Below the pieces are notes generated by a model. It saw only the letters and a list, made by a program, of their open reading frames with translations. It ran no database searches and was not told where the DNA came from. Shown one piece after another: positions 35,847 through 44,744 of a DNA stretch of 64,000 bases (position 1 is the first letter of the stretch; the number at the start of each line of letters is the position of its first letter). The translations under genes and the position numbers were made by a program. This stretch comes from Clostridia bacterium (GTDB lineage Bacteria; Bacillota; Clostridia; Christensenellales; CAAEEZ01), in the NCBI GenBank assembly GCA_900755035.1, contig CAAEEZ010000014.1, forward strand, positions 1 to 64,000, written 5' to 3'.

Positions 35847-36791
35847 ATGAATTTTGGAGTTACGGCAGTAAGTTTGCTTACCCTACTGCTACTTGCAGTA
35901 CCTGGGTGGATACTTAGAAAATTTAATATCGTAAGAAAAGAAATAATGAAGGAACTTAGCATTATCCTTCTATATATCAGCCAACCGTTTTTGCTGATTG
36001 CATCTTTTCAAAAGGCAGAGTATAGCGAGCAAGTTTTGGTAGATATGGGCTACGTGCTACTTCTTGCGCTGTGTACGGTGTTTATAGTTAGCATAATAGC
36101 TTACGTCATTTTCCACAAACGCTTTAAGGAAAATTACCCAAATAGGCTACTTACTTTTGCGTCAATATGCGGAAATTACGGCTTTTTCGGTATACCCGTT
36201 TTGCAAATTTTGTTCCCAAACAAGCCCGAAGTGATAATTTATAGTACGGCGTGCTTATTAGTGCTTAATTTGTTTTGCTGGACGATTGGGGCGTTTTTGG
36301 TTAGTTCGGACAAAAAATACGTAAGCGTAAAAAAGGCTATTATCAACCCAACCGTAATAGCGGTTGTGATTGCTTTGCCTATGTTTGCAACCCAAACGAA
36401 ACTACCTACCGAACTACTAACCGTGTGCGATTATATAGGGAATATTACCACGCCACTTTCTATGCTGGTACTCGGTATGAGATTTAGCGAAGTGCGATTA
36501 AAAGATATATTTTCAAACCTTAAAAACTACGTGGCAATAATTATGAAACTTTTGATTTCGCCACTGATTGCCTACGCATTACTGCAAATTCCTATGCCTA
36601 TCAGCGATATGGCGCATAGATGTATCGTGATACTTATGGCAATGCCACCTGCAATCGTTACGCTGACTACGGTGGAGTGTTTTGCTTTGCCTGATATAAA
36701 GGACGACCTTGCAAGGCAAGCCTCGAATATAGTGGTAGTGGGCACTATCCTTTCTACGCTAACTATACCGCTTATTGCATTATTGCCGTAA
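35847..36791 (+). CDS. AEC family transporter (auxin efflux carrier-like permease)
   Basis: A 314-residue integral membrane protein with about ten hydrophobic segments in two halves. It has the family's FASICGNYGFFGIPVLQ block near residue 107 and the second-half TTPLSMLVLGMRF. Bacterial members export or import small organic acids such as malate or malonate; the substrate here is unknown. The ATG has no Shine-Dalgarno (GATATATTGATATT precedes it), and the best promoter would give a leaderless mRNA. It lies between two terminators or promoters, so it is monocistronic. Confidence 0.88.
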   Translation: MNFGVTAVSLLTLLLLAVPGWILRKFNIVRKEIMKELSIILLYISQPFLLIASFQKAEYSEQVLVDMGYVLLLALCTVFIVSIIAYVIFHKRFKENYPNRLLTFASICGNYGFFGIPVLQILFPNKPEVIIYSTACLLVLNLFCWTIGAFLVSSDKKYVSVKKAIINPTVIAVVIALPMFATQTKLPTELLTVCDYIGNITTPLSMLVLGMRFSEVRLKDIFSNLKNYVAIIMKLLISPLIAYALLQIPMPISDMAHRCIVILMAMPPAIVTLTTVECFALPDIKDDLARQASNIVVVGTILSTLTIPLIALLP

Positions 36792-36798
36792 ATTTTTG

Positions 36799-36827
36799 TT
36801 GTAAAACTGCCACTTCGGTGGTATACT
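36799..36827 (+). promoter_or_regulatory. Promoter with a hairpin-forming spacer, DUF1858 gene
   Basis: TTGTAA (36799-36804), 17-nt spacer, TATACT (36822-36827). The spacer contains the palindrome CCAC-TTCG-GTGG, which could be an operator. Confidence 0.65.
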
Positions 36828-36860
36828 AATAATATAAACGAATATAAGGAGTGTACTCAA

Positions 36861-37064
36861 ATGGAATTAACCAAAGATACTTTAATAAAAGACGTTTTGA
36901 CTTTTGGCGACCCTGAGGCTATCGTAGACGTACTACAAAGTTACGGTATGCATTGTATCGGTTGCGCTCTTGCTCACGGCGAGACGCTTGAAGATGCTGC
37001 TGCCGTTCACGGCGTAAACCCAGACGAAATAATTGCCAAAATCAAAGAGGTTTGCGGTAAATAA
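36861..37064 (+). CDS. DUF1858 redox disulfide protein (hybrid-cluster-protein associated type)
   Basis: A 67-residue protein matching the DUF1858 / prismane-associated redox disulfide family. KDTLIKDVL opens it, followed by the CIGCALAHGETLEDAA motif with a CxxC pair and a C-terminal Cys. Members are thought to act in redox or nitrosative-stress chemistry with the hybrid cluster protein, which is not in this window. It has an AAGGAG ribosome binding site, its own promoter and its own terminator. The flavodiiron protein 36 kb away could belong to the same stress response. Confidence 0.9.
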   Translation: MELTKDTLIKDVLTFGDPEAIVDVLQSYGMHCIGCALAHGETLEDAAAVHGVNPDEIIAKIKEVCGK

Positions 37065-37075
37065 CCTAAATAAAT

Positions 37076-37099
37076 AGGACGCTAAGGCGTCCTTTTTTA
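37076..37099 (+). terminator. Rho-independent terminator
   Basis: AGGACGC/GCGTCCT stem, TAAG loop, six T. The AT-rich 215 bp that follow, to 37315, show no gene or site that I can support. Confidence 0.9.
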
Positions 37100-37315
37100 T
37101 TTGTCTTTTATATATTTTTTGTTAGTGTTTTTAATTGGGAATTTTGAAACGAAACTGCATCTTGTTACATTGTGTTGTAAAAGGTTAGTAAAATCTATTA
37201 TTATACAATTATATTAGATATTTTATTTATTTTCTTAATATTGTGTACATTATAAATATCCTAATAAAACGGCTAAAATTCGTAAGTTTTAATCATTGTT
37301 AAAGGTAGTTGAAAC

Positions 37316-37819
37316 TTAGATATATCTACATATCAAACACGCAGTTATAGTGCCTACGAAGGTGGCAATTAAACAAACGGGTATGCCGTAGCGTAGGTTT
37401 TTTATTTTCGTTTTGCAAAAATACACTACCGCTATGTAAAATACGGTGTCCGAACTGCCGATAATTACCGAGGCAACCCTTGCTACGTAACTATCAGGGG
37501 AGTAGGTTTTGTATATGTTTTCTATAAGGGCGATAGAGCCGCTACCGCTAAACGGACGAAGAATTATAAGTTCGCTAAGTTCTGGGGGAATACCTAAAAA
37601 AGTCATTAACGGCGAAAACGTTTTTACCATTAGGTCGCTAAGCCCCGACGATCGAAAAACCTCTATCATAATGCAAACCGTAATTAGATATGGTAAAATG
37701 GAAAAAATCATTTTGACGCTATCTTTTGCGCCACCCACAAATCCGTCGTATACCGACGTTTTTTTGTAGAAGGCGTAAAGTATGATTAAAATAAAAATTA
37801 CGGGCAAAACGTAGTTCAT
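37316..37819 (-). CDS. spmB: Spore maturation protein B homologue
   Basis: A 167-residue membrane protein of the nucleoside-recognition (Gate) family. FSGSGSIALI, the GSSDTVFYIAVVYF block and four or five hydrophobic segments identify SpmB. In Bacillus, SpmA and SpmB together affect spore core dehydration; homologues also occur in non-sporulating bacteria, so this does not prove sporulation. The start overlaps the spmA stop (ATGA). Confidence 0.92.
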   Translation of the reverse strand: MNYVLPVIFILIILYAFYKKTSVYDGFVGGAKDSVKMIFSILPYLITVCIMIEVFRSSGLSDLMVKTFSPLMTFLGIPPELSELIILRPFSGSGSIALIENIYKTYSPDSYVARVASVIIGSSDTVFYIAVVYFCKTKIKNLRYGIPVCLIATFVGTITACLICRYI

Positions 37820-38382
37820 TTTGTACCTTTCCTAGTGCTTTTTCTGCATATTTTTGCAAGCAAAACTCCAACGAGTGTAGTGATTAGCGTGTTCATAAAA
37901 GATGGCAAGATAATATCGGCTGGATTTACGCTACCGTGAATTGCCCTAAGCGCAATAATAGTTGATGGTATTAGTTGTATAGAAGTGCAGTTGATAATTA
38001 GTAGCATTAGCATATCGTCGCTTGCGTAAGTTTTCCCCTCGTCCATAAGCGATATTGCGTTTATGCCTGCCTTCGTGCCTGCGCCACCCATTCCTAAAAA
38101 GTTTGCCGTCATATTTAAGGCAATTTGATTTTCAGCCTTAGAAGAAGTTTTGAATAGCTTTTTTATTATTGGGCGAAACAGTCTAGTTATCTTGTCGCTA
38201 AGCCCCGTATTTTCGATAAGGCGCAGTAAAGATAGCCATACTGCGTAGACGGGTAAAAGGCTAATAGCAAGCCTAAATCCGCTCGTTGCCCCCGTAATTA
38301 GCGAGTTAAAGGCTAAATCGGGCGAGTTTATCGTAAGGATTATTAAACTGACGATTACAACAACTACAAATATAAAATTCAT
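37816..38382 (-). CDS. spmA: Spore maturation protein A homologue
   Basis: A 188-residue membrane protein partnering SpmB. It has the NMTANFLGMGGAGTKAGINAI block, where many homologues read LGLGNAATPLG, plus LLIINCTSIQLIPSTIIALR and a basic C-terminus. GGAGG lies 6 nt upstream of the ATG. It is divergent from metG. Confidence 0.92.
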   Translation of the reverse strand: MNFIFVVVVIVSLIILTINSPDLAFNSLITGATSGFRLAISLLPVYAVWLSLLRLIENTGLSDKITRLFRPIIKKLFKTSSKAENQIALNMTANFLGMGGAGTKAGINAISLMDEGKTYASDDMLMLLIINCTSIQLIPSTIIALRAIHGSVNPADIILPSFMNTLITTLVGVLLAKICRKSTRKGTK

Positions 38383-38435
38383 TTTGCCTCCGTTATAAAT
38401 AAATGACGGATAGGAGTAGTAAATACCAAATATGT

Positions 38436-38464
38436 TTTACATTTTGTAATTTTAATTGTATAAT
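38436..38464 (+). promoter_or_regulatory. Promoter of the metG operon
   Basis: TTTACA (38436-38441), 17-nt spacer, TATAAT (38459-38464). The leader would be only about 27 nt, too short for a T-box. Confidence 0.75.
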
Positions 38465-38497
38465 TACTATGACATATTATTTTTTGGAGGTTTTTCT

Positions 38498-40438
38498 ATG
38501 AAAGAAAAATATTACGTTACCACTGCGATTGCGTATACTTCGGCAAAACCGCACATTGGTAATACCTACGAAATCGTTTTAGCGGATTTGGTTGCCCGCA
38601 TTAAAAGAAAACAAGGCTACGACGTTTTTTTCCAAACGGGAACTGACGAGCACGGCGAGAAAATCGAATTAAAGGCAAAAGCGAACGGAGTATCTCCAAA
38701 AGAGTACGTAGACGGCGTAGCAGGTGAAATAAAAAGAATTTGGGACTTGATGGATACGTCCTACGATAAATTTATTCGTACTACCGATGACTACCACGAA
38801 AAACAAGTACAAAAAATATTCAAAAAATTGTACGAGCAAGGCGATATTTACAAGGGAGAGTACAACGGTTGGTACTGCACCCCTTGCGAATCTTTTTGGA
38901 CTGAGAGCCAACTTGTAGACGGCAAATGCCCAGACTGTGGTAGAGAAGTAAAAATGGCGAAAGAAGAAGCGTACTTTTTCAAAATGAGTAAGTATGCCGA
39001 TAGGCTAATGAAATATTACGACGAGAACCCTAACTTTATCACGCCGATATCTAGAAAAAACGAACTTGTAAACAACTTCTTAAAACCAGGTCTACAAGAC
39101 CTTTGCGTATCGAGAACGTCGTTTAAGTGGGGTATTCCCGTTGACTTTGACAATAAACACGTAGTGTACGTATGGCTAGACGCTTTAACTAACTATATCA
39201 CGGGTATTGGCTACGACTGCGACGGCAATTCTACCGATACGTACAAGCGTTATTGGCCCGCTAATTTGCATATAATCGGCAAGGATATTATTCGTTTCCA
39301 CTGCATCTATTGGCCTATTTTCCTAATGGCACTTGGAGAGCCACTTCCAAAACAAATATTTGGTCATCCTTGGCTATTACAAGACGGCGGAAAGATGAGT
39401 AAATCTAAGGGCAACGTAATATACGCCGACGACCTAGTAGATTTTTACGGTGTGGATGCGGTTAGATATTTCTTGCTTAGCCAAATGCCTTTTGATAACG
39501 ACGGAATTATCAACTGGGATATCGTTACCGATACTATTAACGGCGAACTAGCAAACGTATACGGCAACCTAGTTAAAAGAACTATTGCTATGTGCAACAA
39601 GTATTTTAACGGTGTGGTAGAGAATACGGGCGTAACCGAGCCTGTGGACGAGGAGCTAATTTCCCTTGCTAAGTCTACCAAAAAGAAACTAGAAGAAAAG
39701 GTGGATGCTTTCAAAATTGCCGACGCCTTAGCCGACGTATTTACCTTGCTAAGAAGGGCAAATAAGTATATTGACGAAACTATGCCTTGGGCTTTATTTA
39801 ACGACGAGTCTAAGCACGATAGGCTTAAAACCGTGCTTTATAACTTAATTGAAACGATAACTATCGCTACGTCGCTTTTAGAGCCGTTTATGCCAAAATC
39901 AACTGCCGAAATCCTAAGACAACTAGGAGTAAAAGAAAGGGCGTGGGAAGTCCTTGATAAGTTCGGCTTGCTAGAAAACGGACATAAAGTTACCGATAAG
40001 CCTGAAATCGTATTTAATAGGCTAGACAACAAAGAAATCAACGAAAAAGTTAAGGCTATGTACGAGGCGAGAAAACCAAAGGAAGAAAACAAAGTGGAAA
40101 ACGTGGTAAAGATAGAAGAAATCACGATAGACGAATTTGCTAAGTGCAAGTTTGTGGTAGGCACGGTGCTTACTGCCGAAAAGGTGGAAAAGGCTGATAA
40201 ACTGCTAAAAATGACTATTGACGACGGCGAAAGAGTAAGAACCGTGGTTAGTGGCATTGCAAAATATTACACGCCTGACGAAATGGTGGGAAAACAAGTG
40301 GTGCTCGTTGCTAACTTGAAGCCTGCAAAACTACGTGGTATACTTAGCGAAGGTATGATTTTGTGCGCAAGCGCTGGGGAAGAATTAGCTTTAGTTGCCC
40401 CTATCAAGAAAATGCCTAGTGGTGCAGAGGTAAGGTAA
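38498..40438 (+). CDS. metG: Methionyl-tRNA synthetase
   Basis: A 646-residue class I synthetase charging tRNA-Met. Visible: PHIGN near residue 18, zinc knuckle CTPC and CPDC, the anticodon-binding WLDAL region, KMSKSKGN, and a C-terminal OB-fold tRNA-binding domain (CKFVVGTVLTAEKVEKADKL) of about 105 residues. ATG 38498 is chosen over the upstream in-frame codon because GGAGG lies 7 nt before it and the promoter overlaps the longer version. The stop overlaps tatD (TAATG). Confidence 0.97.
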   Translation: MKEKYYVTTAIAYTSAKPHIGNTYEIVLADLVARIKRKQGYDVFFQTGTDEHGEKIELKAKANGVSPKEYVDGVAGEIKRIWDLMDTSYDKFIRTTDDYHEKQVQKIFKKLYEQGDIYKGEYNGWYCTPCESFWTESQLVDGKCPDCGREVKMAKEEAYFFKMSKYADRLMKYYDENPNFITPISRKNELVNNFLKPGLQDLCVSRTSFKWGIPVDFDNKHVVYVWLDALTNYITGIGYDCDGNSTDTYKRYWPANLHIIGKDIIRFHCIYWPIFLMALGEPLPKQIFGHPWLLQDGGKMSKSKGNVIYADDLVDFYGVDAVRYFLLSQMPFDNDGIINWDIVTDTINGELANVYGNLVKRTIAMCNKYFNGVVENTGVTEPVDEELISLAKSTKKKLEEKVDAFKIADALADVFTLLRRANKYIDETMPWALFNDESKHDRLKTVLYNLIETITIATSLLEPFMPKSTAEILRQLGVKERAWEVLDKFGLLENGHKVTDKPEIVFNRLDNKEINEKVKAMYEARKPKEENKVENVVKIEEITIDEFAKCKFVVGTVLTAEKVEKADKLLKMTIDDGERVRTVVSGIAKYYTPDEMVGKQVVLVANLKPAKLRGILSEGMILCASAGEELALVAPIKKMPSGAEVR

Positions 40439-41205
40439 TGATAGATACTCATTGTCATCTTGATGATGAAAAATTGTATCTTTCAGCCGGCGAAATTATA
40501 TCTAAGTTTGACGAGCATAGTATTGAAAAGGTGATAAATGCAGGCGCAAGTTTAGAAGGCTGTAAACGTAGCGTTAAGCTATGTAATAAGTACGACAAAG
40601 TGTACGCTACGGTGGGTATACACCCCGAAGAAGCAACTGACTTTACTAGCGAAGCGAAAGATTTTATTATAAAATCGGCAACTAATCCAAAAGTTGTGGC
40701 TGTTGGCGAAATAGGGCTTGACTACTACTACGAAGTGGTGGATAGGGCAGTGCAACAAAAGGTGATGGCTGAGCAAATAGAGATGGCAAAAAGCCTAAAA
40801 CTACCGGTAGTACTGCACGTAAGAGACGCATTTAAGGACGCCTTAGATATATTGAAGGACAATGCAAACAAACTTGATTACGGAGTCGTTTTACATTGCT
40901 ACTCAGGTAGCCGTGAAATGCTAAGAGAGTTTGACAAATTCGACGTATTCTATTCGTTCGGCGGGGCAATCACTTTCAAAAATTACGTAAAAGCCGACGT
41001 TATTCAGGCTGTAAGACGGGATAGAATAATGCTGGAAACGGATAGCCCGTATCTAACGCCTGTGCCGTTTAGGGGCAAGGTAAATACGCCGTTAAACGTT
41101 ACGCTAGTTGCAAATAAAATGGCAGAGATGCTAAGTGTAAGCGTGGACGAGATAGAAAAAATAACTACGGAAAACGCAAAAACTATATATAGTAGGATAA
41201 GATAA
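40438..41205 (+). CDS. tatD: TatD family metal-dependent deoxyribonuclease
   Basis: A 255-residue TIM-barrel hydrolase (YcfH/TatD type). Metal-binding DTHCHLDD opens it, followed by GIHPEEA, VGEIGLDYYYE, VLHVRDA, LHCYSGS and ETDSPYLTPVPFRG. Family members cleave DNA 3' ends or D-aminoacyl substrates. The start overlaps the metG stop by 1 nt and the stop overlaps the radical SAM gene by 1 nt. metG-tatD adjacency is common in Firmicutes. Confidence 0.95.
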   Translation: MIDTHCHLDDEKLYLSAGEIISKFDEHSIEKVINAGASLEGCKRSVKLCNKYDKVYATVGIHPEEATDFTSEAKDFIIKSATNPKVVAVGEIGLDYYYEVVDRAVQQKVMAEQIEMAKSLKLPVVLHVRDAFKDALDILKDNANKLDYGVVLHCYSGSREMLREFDKFDVFYSFGGAITFKNYVKADVIQAVRRDRIMLETDSPYLTPVPFRGKVNTPLNVTLVANKMAEMLSVSVDEIEKITTENAKTIYSRIR

Positions 41206-41801
41206 TGGATACTCTTGTATATGAATTAGACAAAAAATTGTATATTAACCTAACGAATCAATGTTCTAACGACTGTGATTTTTGTATAAGAAATCATAGC
41301 GACGGCATTGAAGATTATTATTTGTGGCTATCGAAAGAGCCTACTGCAAATGATATTATTAACGCCATAGAAGAAAAGGGCGTGGATAATTTTAGCGAAG
41401 CAGTTTTTTGTGGCTTTGGTGAACCGCTTTACGCCTTGGACGTAATGCTAGAAGTGGCAAAATACCTAAAAGAGCACGGCTACAAAACCAGAGTGAACAC
41501 GAACGGACAAGCCGATTTGATATGCGGTAAGGGCGTAGCAAAAAGGTTTAAGGGGCTAATAGACGTAGTGAATATCAGCCTAAACGAAGCCTCTGCCGAC
41601 AAATATCAAAACGTATGCCACTCAATATTTGGAACAGAAGGTTACGACGCTATGATAAAATTTGCTAGCGAAGTGAAAAACTACGCTCAAAAAGTGGTGT
41701 TTAGCGTGGTGGATACTATATCGAAAGAAGATATAGAAACTTGCAGAAAAATAGCAGATAGCGTTGGCGTTGATTTTAGAGTAAGGGAATATATAAAATA
41801 A
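41205..41801 (+). CDS. TatD-linked radical SAM protein
   Basis: A 198-residue short radical SAM enzyme. The 4Fe-4S ligands are C20, C24 and C27 (NQCSNDCDFC), followed by the glycine motif FCGFGEPLY. There is no auxiliary cluster domain. It matches the 'TatD-associated radical SAM' family always found with tatD; the substrate is unknown. Its start overlaps the tatD stop by one base, so the two are translated together. Confidence 0.9.
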   Translation: MDTLVYELDKKLYINLTNQCSNDCDFCIRNHSDGIEDYYLWLSKEPTANDIINAIEEKGVDNFSEAVFCGFGEPLYALDVMLEVAKYLKEHGYKTRVNTNGQADLICGKGVAKRFKGLIDVVNISLNEASADKYQNVCHSIFGTEGYDAMIKFASEVKNYAQKVVFSVVDTISKEDIETCRKIADSVGVDFRVREYIK

Positions 41802-41824
41802 AAGAGGGAATAACCCTCTTTTTT
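41800..41824 (+). terminator. Rho-independent terminator of metG-tatD-radical SAM operon
   Basis: AAAGAGGG/CCCTCTTT stem, AATAA loop, T-run. Confidence 0.88.
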
Positions 41825-41898
41825 ATCTTAGGTACTTCGGTTTCGTAAGAAACTTCGTCCTTTGTAATAGTAGTATTAGCAAACGAAATAAAAATATT

Positions 41899-42723
41899 AT
41901 GGATATTCGTAAAATATTAAAAGAAAATAATTTTAGGTTTAATCACTCTCTTGGGCAAAACTTTATAACCGACGACGTTTTGCTTGATAATATCGTAAAA
42001 GCAAGCGGAGTAACTAGCGAGGACGTCGTGGTTGAAATAGGCGTGGGCGCAGGCACTTTGACTAGACACCTTGCAGACGTCGCTAAAAGGGTGATATCTT
42101 TCGAGGTGGACGAAAGCCTAAAACCCGTGCTAAAACAAACGCTAGCGGATAAAGATAACGTAACGGTGATATTTAAGGACGTACTTAAAATGACCGATAG
42201 CGAGTTAAAAGAAATAATAGGCGAGCCGTTTAAGGTGGTGGCAAATTTGCCATATTACATCACTACGCCACTTATTATGCGCTTTTTGGAAAGCAGTTTG
42301 ACGGTAAAAAGCATTACGGTAATGGTGCAAAAGGAAGTTGCAGATAGGCTAGTTGCTACGCCAAATACTGCCGATTACGGCGTGATTACCGTTGCAGTTG
42401 ATTTGCGTGGAGACGCTAGCATAAAAATGGTGGTGGATAAAACCAATTTTTATCCTATGCCAAAGGTGGACTCTGCCGTAGTTAGAATAGACGTTTACGA
42501 CAAGTACGGCGGAGTAGACAAACAAAACGTAATGAAACTTGTAAAGTGCGGTTTTGCTATGCGTAGAAAAGTGCTTACGAATAATTTGAAAAACACCTAT
42601 AATCTTGACAAAACGGAGTGTGAAAAAGTATTAAGTACGGCGGGATTTAGCCCACAAATTAGGGGCGAAGCGCTATCGACACAAGATTATATAAAACTAT
42701 ACGAAACTATGAAAAAGATTTAA
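41899..42723 (+). CDS. rsmA: 16S rRNA (adenine1518/1519-N6) dimethyltransferase
   Basis: A 274-residue KsgA/RsmA, which dimethylates two adjacent adenines in helix 45 of 16S rRNA. SLGQNFI precedes the SAM-binding VVEIGVGAGTLT; NLPYYITTPL is the catalytic motif; FYPMPKVDSAVV marks the C-terminal domain. There is no good Shine-Dalgarno before the ATG. It is flanked by terminators, so it is a single-gene unit. Its position downstream of tatD is a frequent Firmicute arrangement. Confidence 0.96.
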   Translation: MDIRKILKENNFRFNHSLGQNFITDDVLLDNIVKASGVTSEDVVVEIGVGAGTLTRHLADVAKRVISFEVDESLKPVLKQTLADKDNVTVIFKDVLKMTDSELKEIIGEPFKVVANLPYYITTPLIMRFLESSLTVKSITVMVQKEVADRLVATPNTADYGVITVAVDLRGDASIKMVVDKTNFYPMPKVDSAVVRIDVYDKYGGVDKQNVMKLVKCGFAMRRKVLTNNLKNTYNLDKTECEKVLSTAGFSPQIRGEALSTQDYIKLYETMKKI

Positions 42724-42726
42724 TAT

Positions 42727-42750
42727 AAGGCTACTTAGTAGCCTTTTTTG
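42727..42750 (+). terminator. Rho-independent terminator of rsmA
   Basis: AAGGCTAC/GTAGCCTT stem, TTA loop, six T. The 225 bp that follow, to 42977, contain no feature I can support. Confidence 0.88.
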
Positions 42751-42977
42751 TTTGGGGAAAACGACGTGGTGGTAAGGCGTATTGTTTTGCAAATTACGAT
42801 ACTCGGGTAATATTAGTAGGTAGTAGTTTGGTTGGCTAATGAATATACGGCTTGAATAGGGTGTGTTGTTTGGTAAACACAAAATCATTTATAAAGTAAT
42901 ATACCATTATACCAACGATTACCTGCATAATGTAATAATATTCTATTCTTTTACATATATTCAATTTGGAGGGGAAT

Positions 42978-43988
42978 ATGGTAAAGAATTTGATACTAAG
43001 TGGCGTAAGCAGTAAAAAATATAACGGTGTAATAAAGATATCCTTAGAGAATAAAACGGTGAAAACTAACTTGAATTTGCCTAATAAGGAATATACGCTA
43101 GTGGTGAAAACCGACGAAATAAGGGTATTTTATCCACTTTTGTCAGGAGAAACCTACAAGGTAGATTGCAACCTTGACGGCAATATTACGGTGCTAATTG
43201 CCGACGGGAAAGAGGGGCTATTGTATGGCAGTCAAGGGGAGAGAATAAAAGGGTACGTTTTGCTTAGCGAATACAGAAAGGCGTACGACAAAATAAAGGT
43301 CAGTAGGCTAGTGAAAATAGACGATAGCGTGCAAAATGACGAAAATACTATAAAGACTGAAAACTCATATACGGAAAGTGAGCCACAAATTAAAGATATT
43401 AAAAATGACGATACGAACAAGAAAAATGAAAAGAGTAGCAAAAACGACGAAATAATTAGCGATACGCCTATTCCAAAAGAAAATGAAAAGGATAGCGAAA
43501 ATATGCTAGATGAAGCCGTAGAAAAGGGTTGCAAAGAAATAGATTTGGACTTAAATTCGGCAAGTAACGCCGTAGAAGAGAAAGACGTAGACGTAAAAAC
43601 ACTTAAAAAGAAAGTGGACGAAAGTAAGGAAATAAATGACGAAATAGTATACAAGGGTGATAATTTTTATTGTGCAGTTCGCTCGCAACTTGACGAAATT
43701 TTCGTGTGTTATCCCGAAGAAAGCAAACTGAAAACGCTAGTGAAAGATTCTAAGTGGGCAAGAATAGATTACGAAAACGGCTATTACGTCGTGGGCGTTA
43801 TTAGTGAAAACGACGAAGTAAAATATATTTGCTACGGCATACCGGGGATATATGTAGTAAAACCGCCTGCCGAGGTGAAGGATATTGCAAGGTGGCTACC
43901 GTTAGATATAAATAAGCCACGAGACGAAGGCTATTGGTTAACCTATCAGGACGCAAAAACGGGCAAAACGCTGACGAACGATATATAA
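42978..43988 (+). CDS. Uncharacterised two-domain protein, 336 residues
   Basis: Not assigned. Residues 1 to about 105 form a beta-rich domain. Residues about 110-225 are a highly charged, Asn/Asp/Glu/Lys-rich, probably disordered linker (for example KNDDTNKKNEKSSKNDE). Residues about 226-336 form a compact aromatic domain (FYCAVRSQLDEIF, SKWARIDYENGYYVVG, YICYGIPG, RWLPLD, GYWLTYQD) that I recall as a conserved unnamed domain in clostridial hypothetical proteins. No signal peptide. The start at ATG 42978 follows GGAGGGG; an in-frame TTG at 42966 is rejected. Confidence 0.75.
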   Translation: MVKNLILSGVSSKKYNGVIKISLENKTVKTNLNLPNKEYTLVVKTDEIRVFYPLLSGETYKVDCNLDGNITVLIADGKEGLLYGSQGERIKGYVLLSEYRKAYDKIKVSRLVKIDDSVQNDENTIKTENSYTESEPQIKDIKNDDTNKKNEKSSKNDEIISDTPIPKENEKDSENMLDEAVEKGCKEIDLDLNSASNAVEEKDVDVKTLKKKVDESKEINDEIVYKGDNFYCAVRSQLDEIFVCYPEESKLKTLVKDSKWARIDYENGYYVVGVISENDEVKYICYGIPGIYVVKPPAEVKDIARWLPLDINKPRDEGYWLTYQDAKTGKTLTNDI

Positions 43989-44075
43989 TAACGTTATTAA
44001 ATGTATTATAATCTTAATTAGATAGAAAAAATGGTATTGTATTATGATAAACAATGCGAATAAATTAAATTATTG

Positions 44076-44744
44076 CTATTCTTTTTCTATTTTATTTTGT
44101 AGTTCACTAACTTGCCGTTCTAGTTCAGCAACTCGTTGTTTTAATTTTGTACGTTTTGTCTTAACCGTTGTAAGTTTGTTAATTATACTTTTGAAATAAA
44201 TGTTAAATTTAATAACAAGCCTATTGTTTGGAATTTCATTTCTATATACAAACTCAACGATAAAAGTGATGATGTTTATTAGTAAAAAACAAACAAATAA
44301 GTATAGTGAAGCGTGAATAGTAAGGGTGTAATTCGTAGAGTATATTCCAAACGGATTGATTTGGTAAGTAGTTATAGTATATATCATAGTTGCAAAAATA
44401 GGCACGTTTAGAAATAGTAGGAGTAAGTCCATTTTATAATTAGTGCCAAATAACTTCATAAATAAAATAAAAGATATGCCGACAAGTGAAATAAGAGTTA
44501 ACGAGTATAGAGAAATATGCAATGCTACATTGGTTATGAGAGCATCACTAGATAGTTCGCCAGAAAAAGCAAAATTTATTTGTTTGGCAAAAGTGGAAGT
44601 TGATGAAATATCCCAAGGTGGATCAGTAACGAGCAAGGTTACGCTAATTGTATAAAACGGTAAAAATAGAAATAGGAACAATATAATAAATTGAATTATG
44701 ACGAAAATAGAATTAAAATATTTGTTTTGTATAATTCTTTTCAT
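44076..44744 (-). CDS. Hypothetical membrane protein with C-terminal coiled coil, 222 residues
   Basis: Not recognised. Four hydrophobic segments (FVIIQFIILFLFLFLPFYT, ISLYSLTLISLVGISFILF, LLLLFLNVPIFATMIYTI, SLYLFVCFLLINIITFIVEF) are followed by a basic stretch and a C-terminal heptad coiled coil (LKQRVAELERQVSELQNKI). The start at 44744 is backed by AAGGAA about 9 nt upstream. Very AT-rich and CpG-poor relative to neighbours, flanked by empty AT-rich DNA; probably accessory. Confidence 0.65.
   Translation of the reverse strand: MKRIIQNKYFNSIFVIIQFIILFLFLFLPFYTISVTLLVTDPPWDISSTSTFAKQINFAFSGELSSDALITNVALHISLYSLTLISLVGISFILFMKLFGTNYKMDLLLLFLNVPIFATMIYTITTYQINPFGIYSTNYTLTIHASLYLFVCFLLINIITFIVEFVYRNEIPNNRLVIKFNIYFKSIINKLTTVKTKRTKLKQRVAELERQVSELQNKIEKE

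Noticed and set aside
37100..37315. Hidden gene or regulatory RNA in the AT-rich spacer before spmB
   Set aside because: No open frame with a ribosome binding site, no stable hairpin and no recognisable RNA motif was seen.
37316..38382. SpmA/SpmB as proof of sporulation
   Set aside because: These proteins are also found in bacteria that do not sporulate, and no other sporulation gene lies in the window.
38383..38497. T-box riboswitch before metG
   Set aside because: The promoter leaves a leader of only about 27 nt, and no T-box sequence or specifier stem is present.
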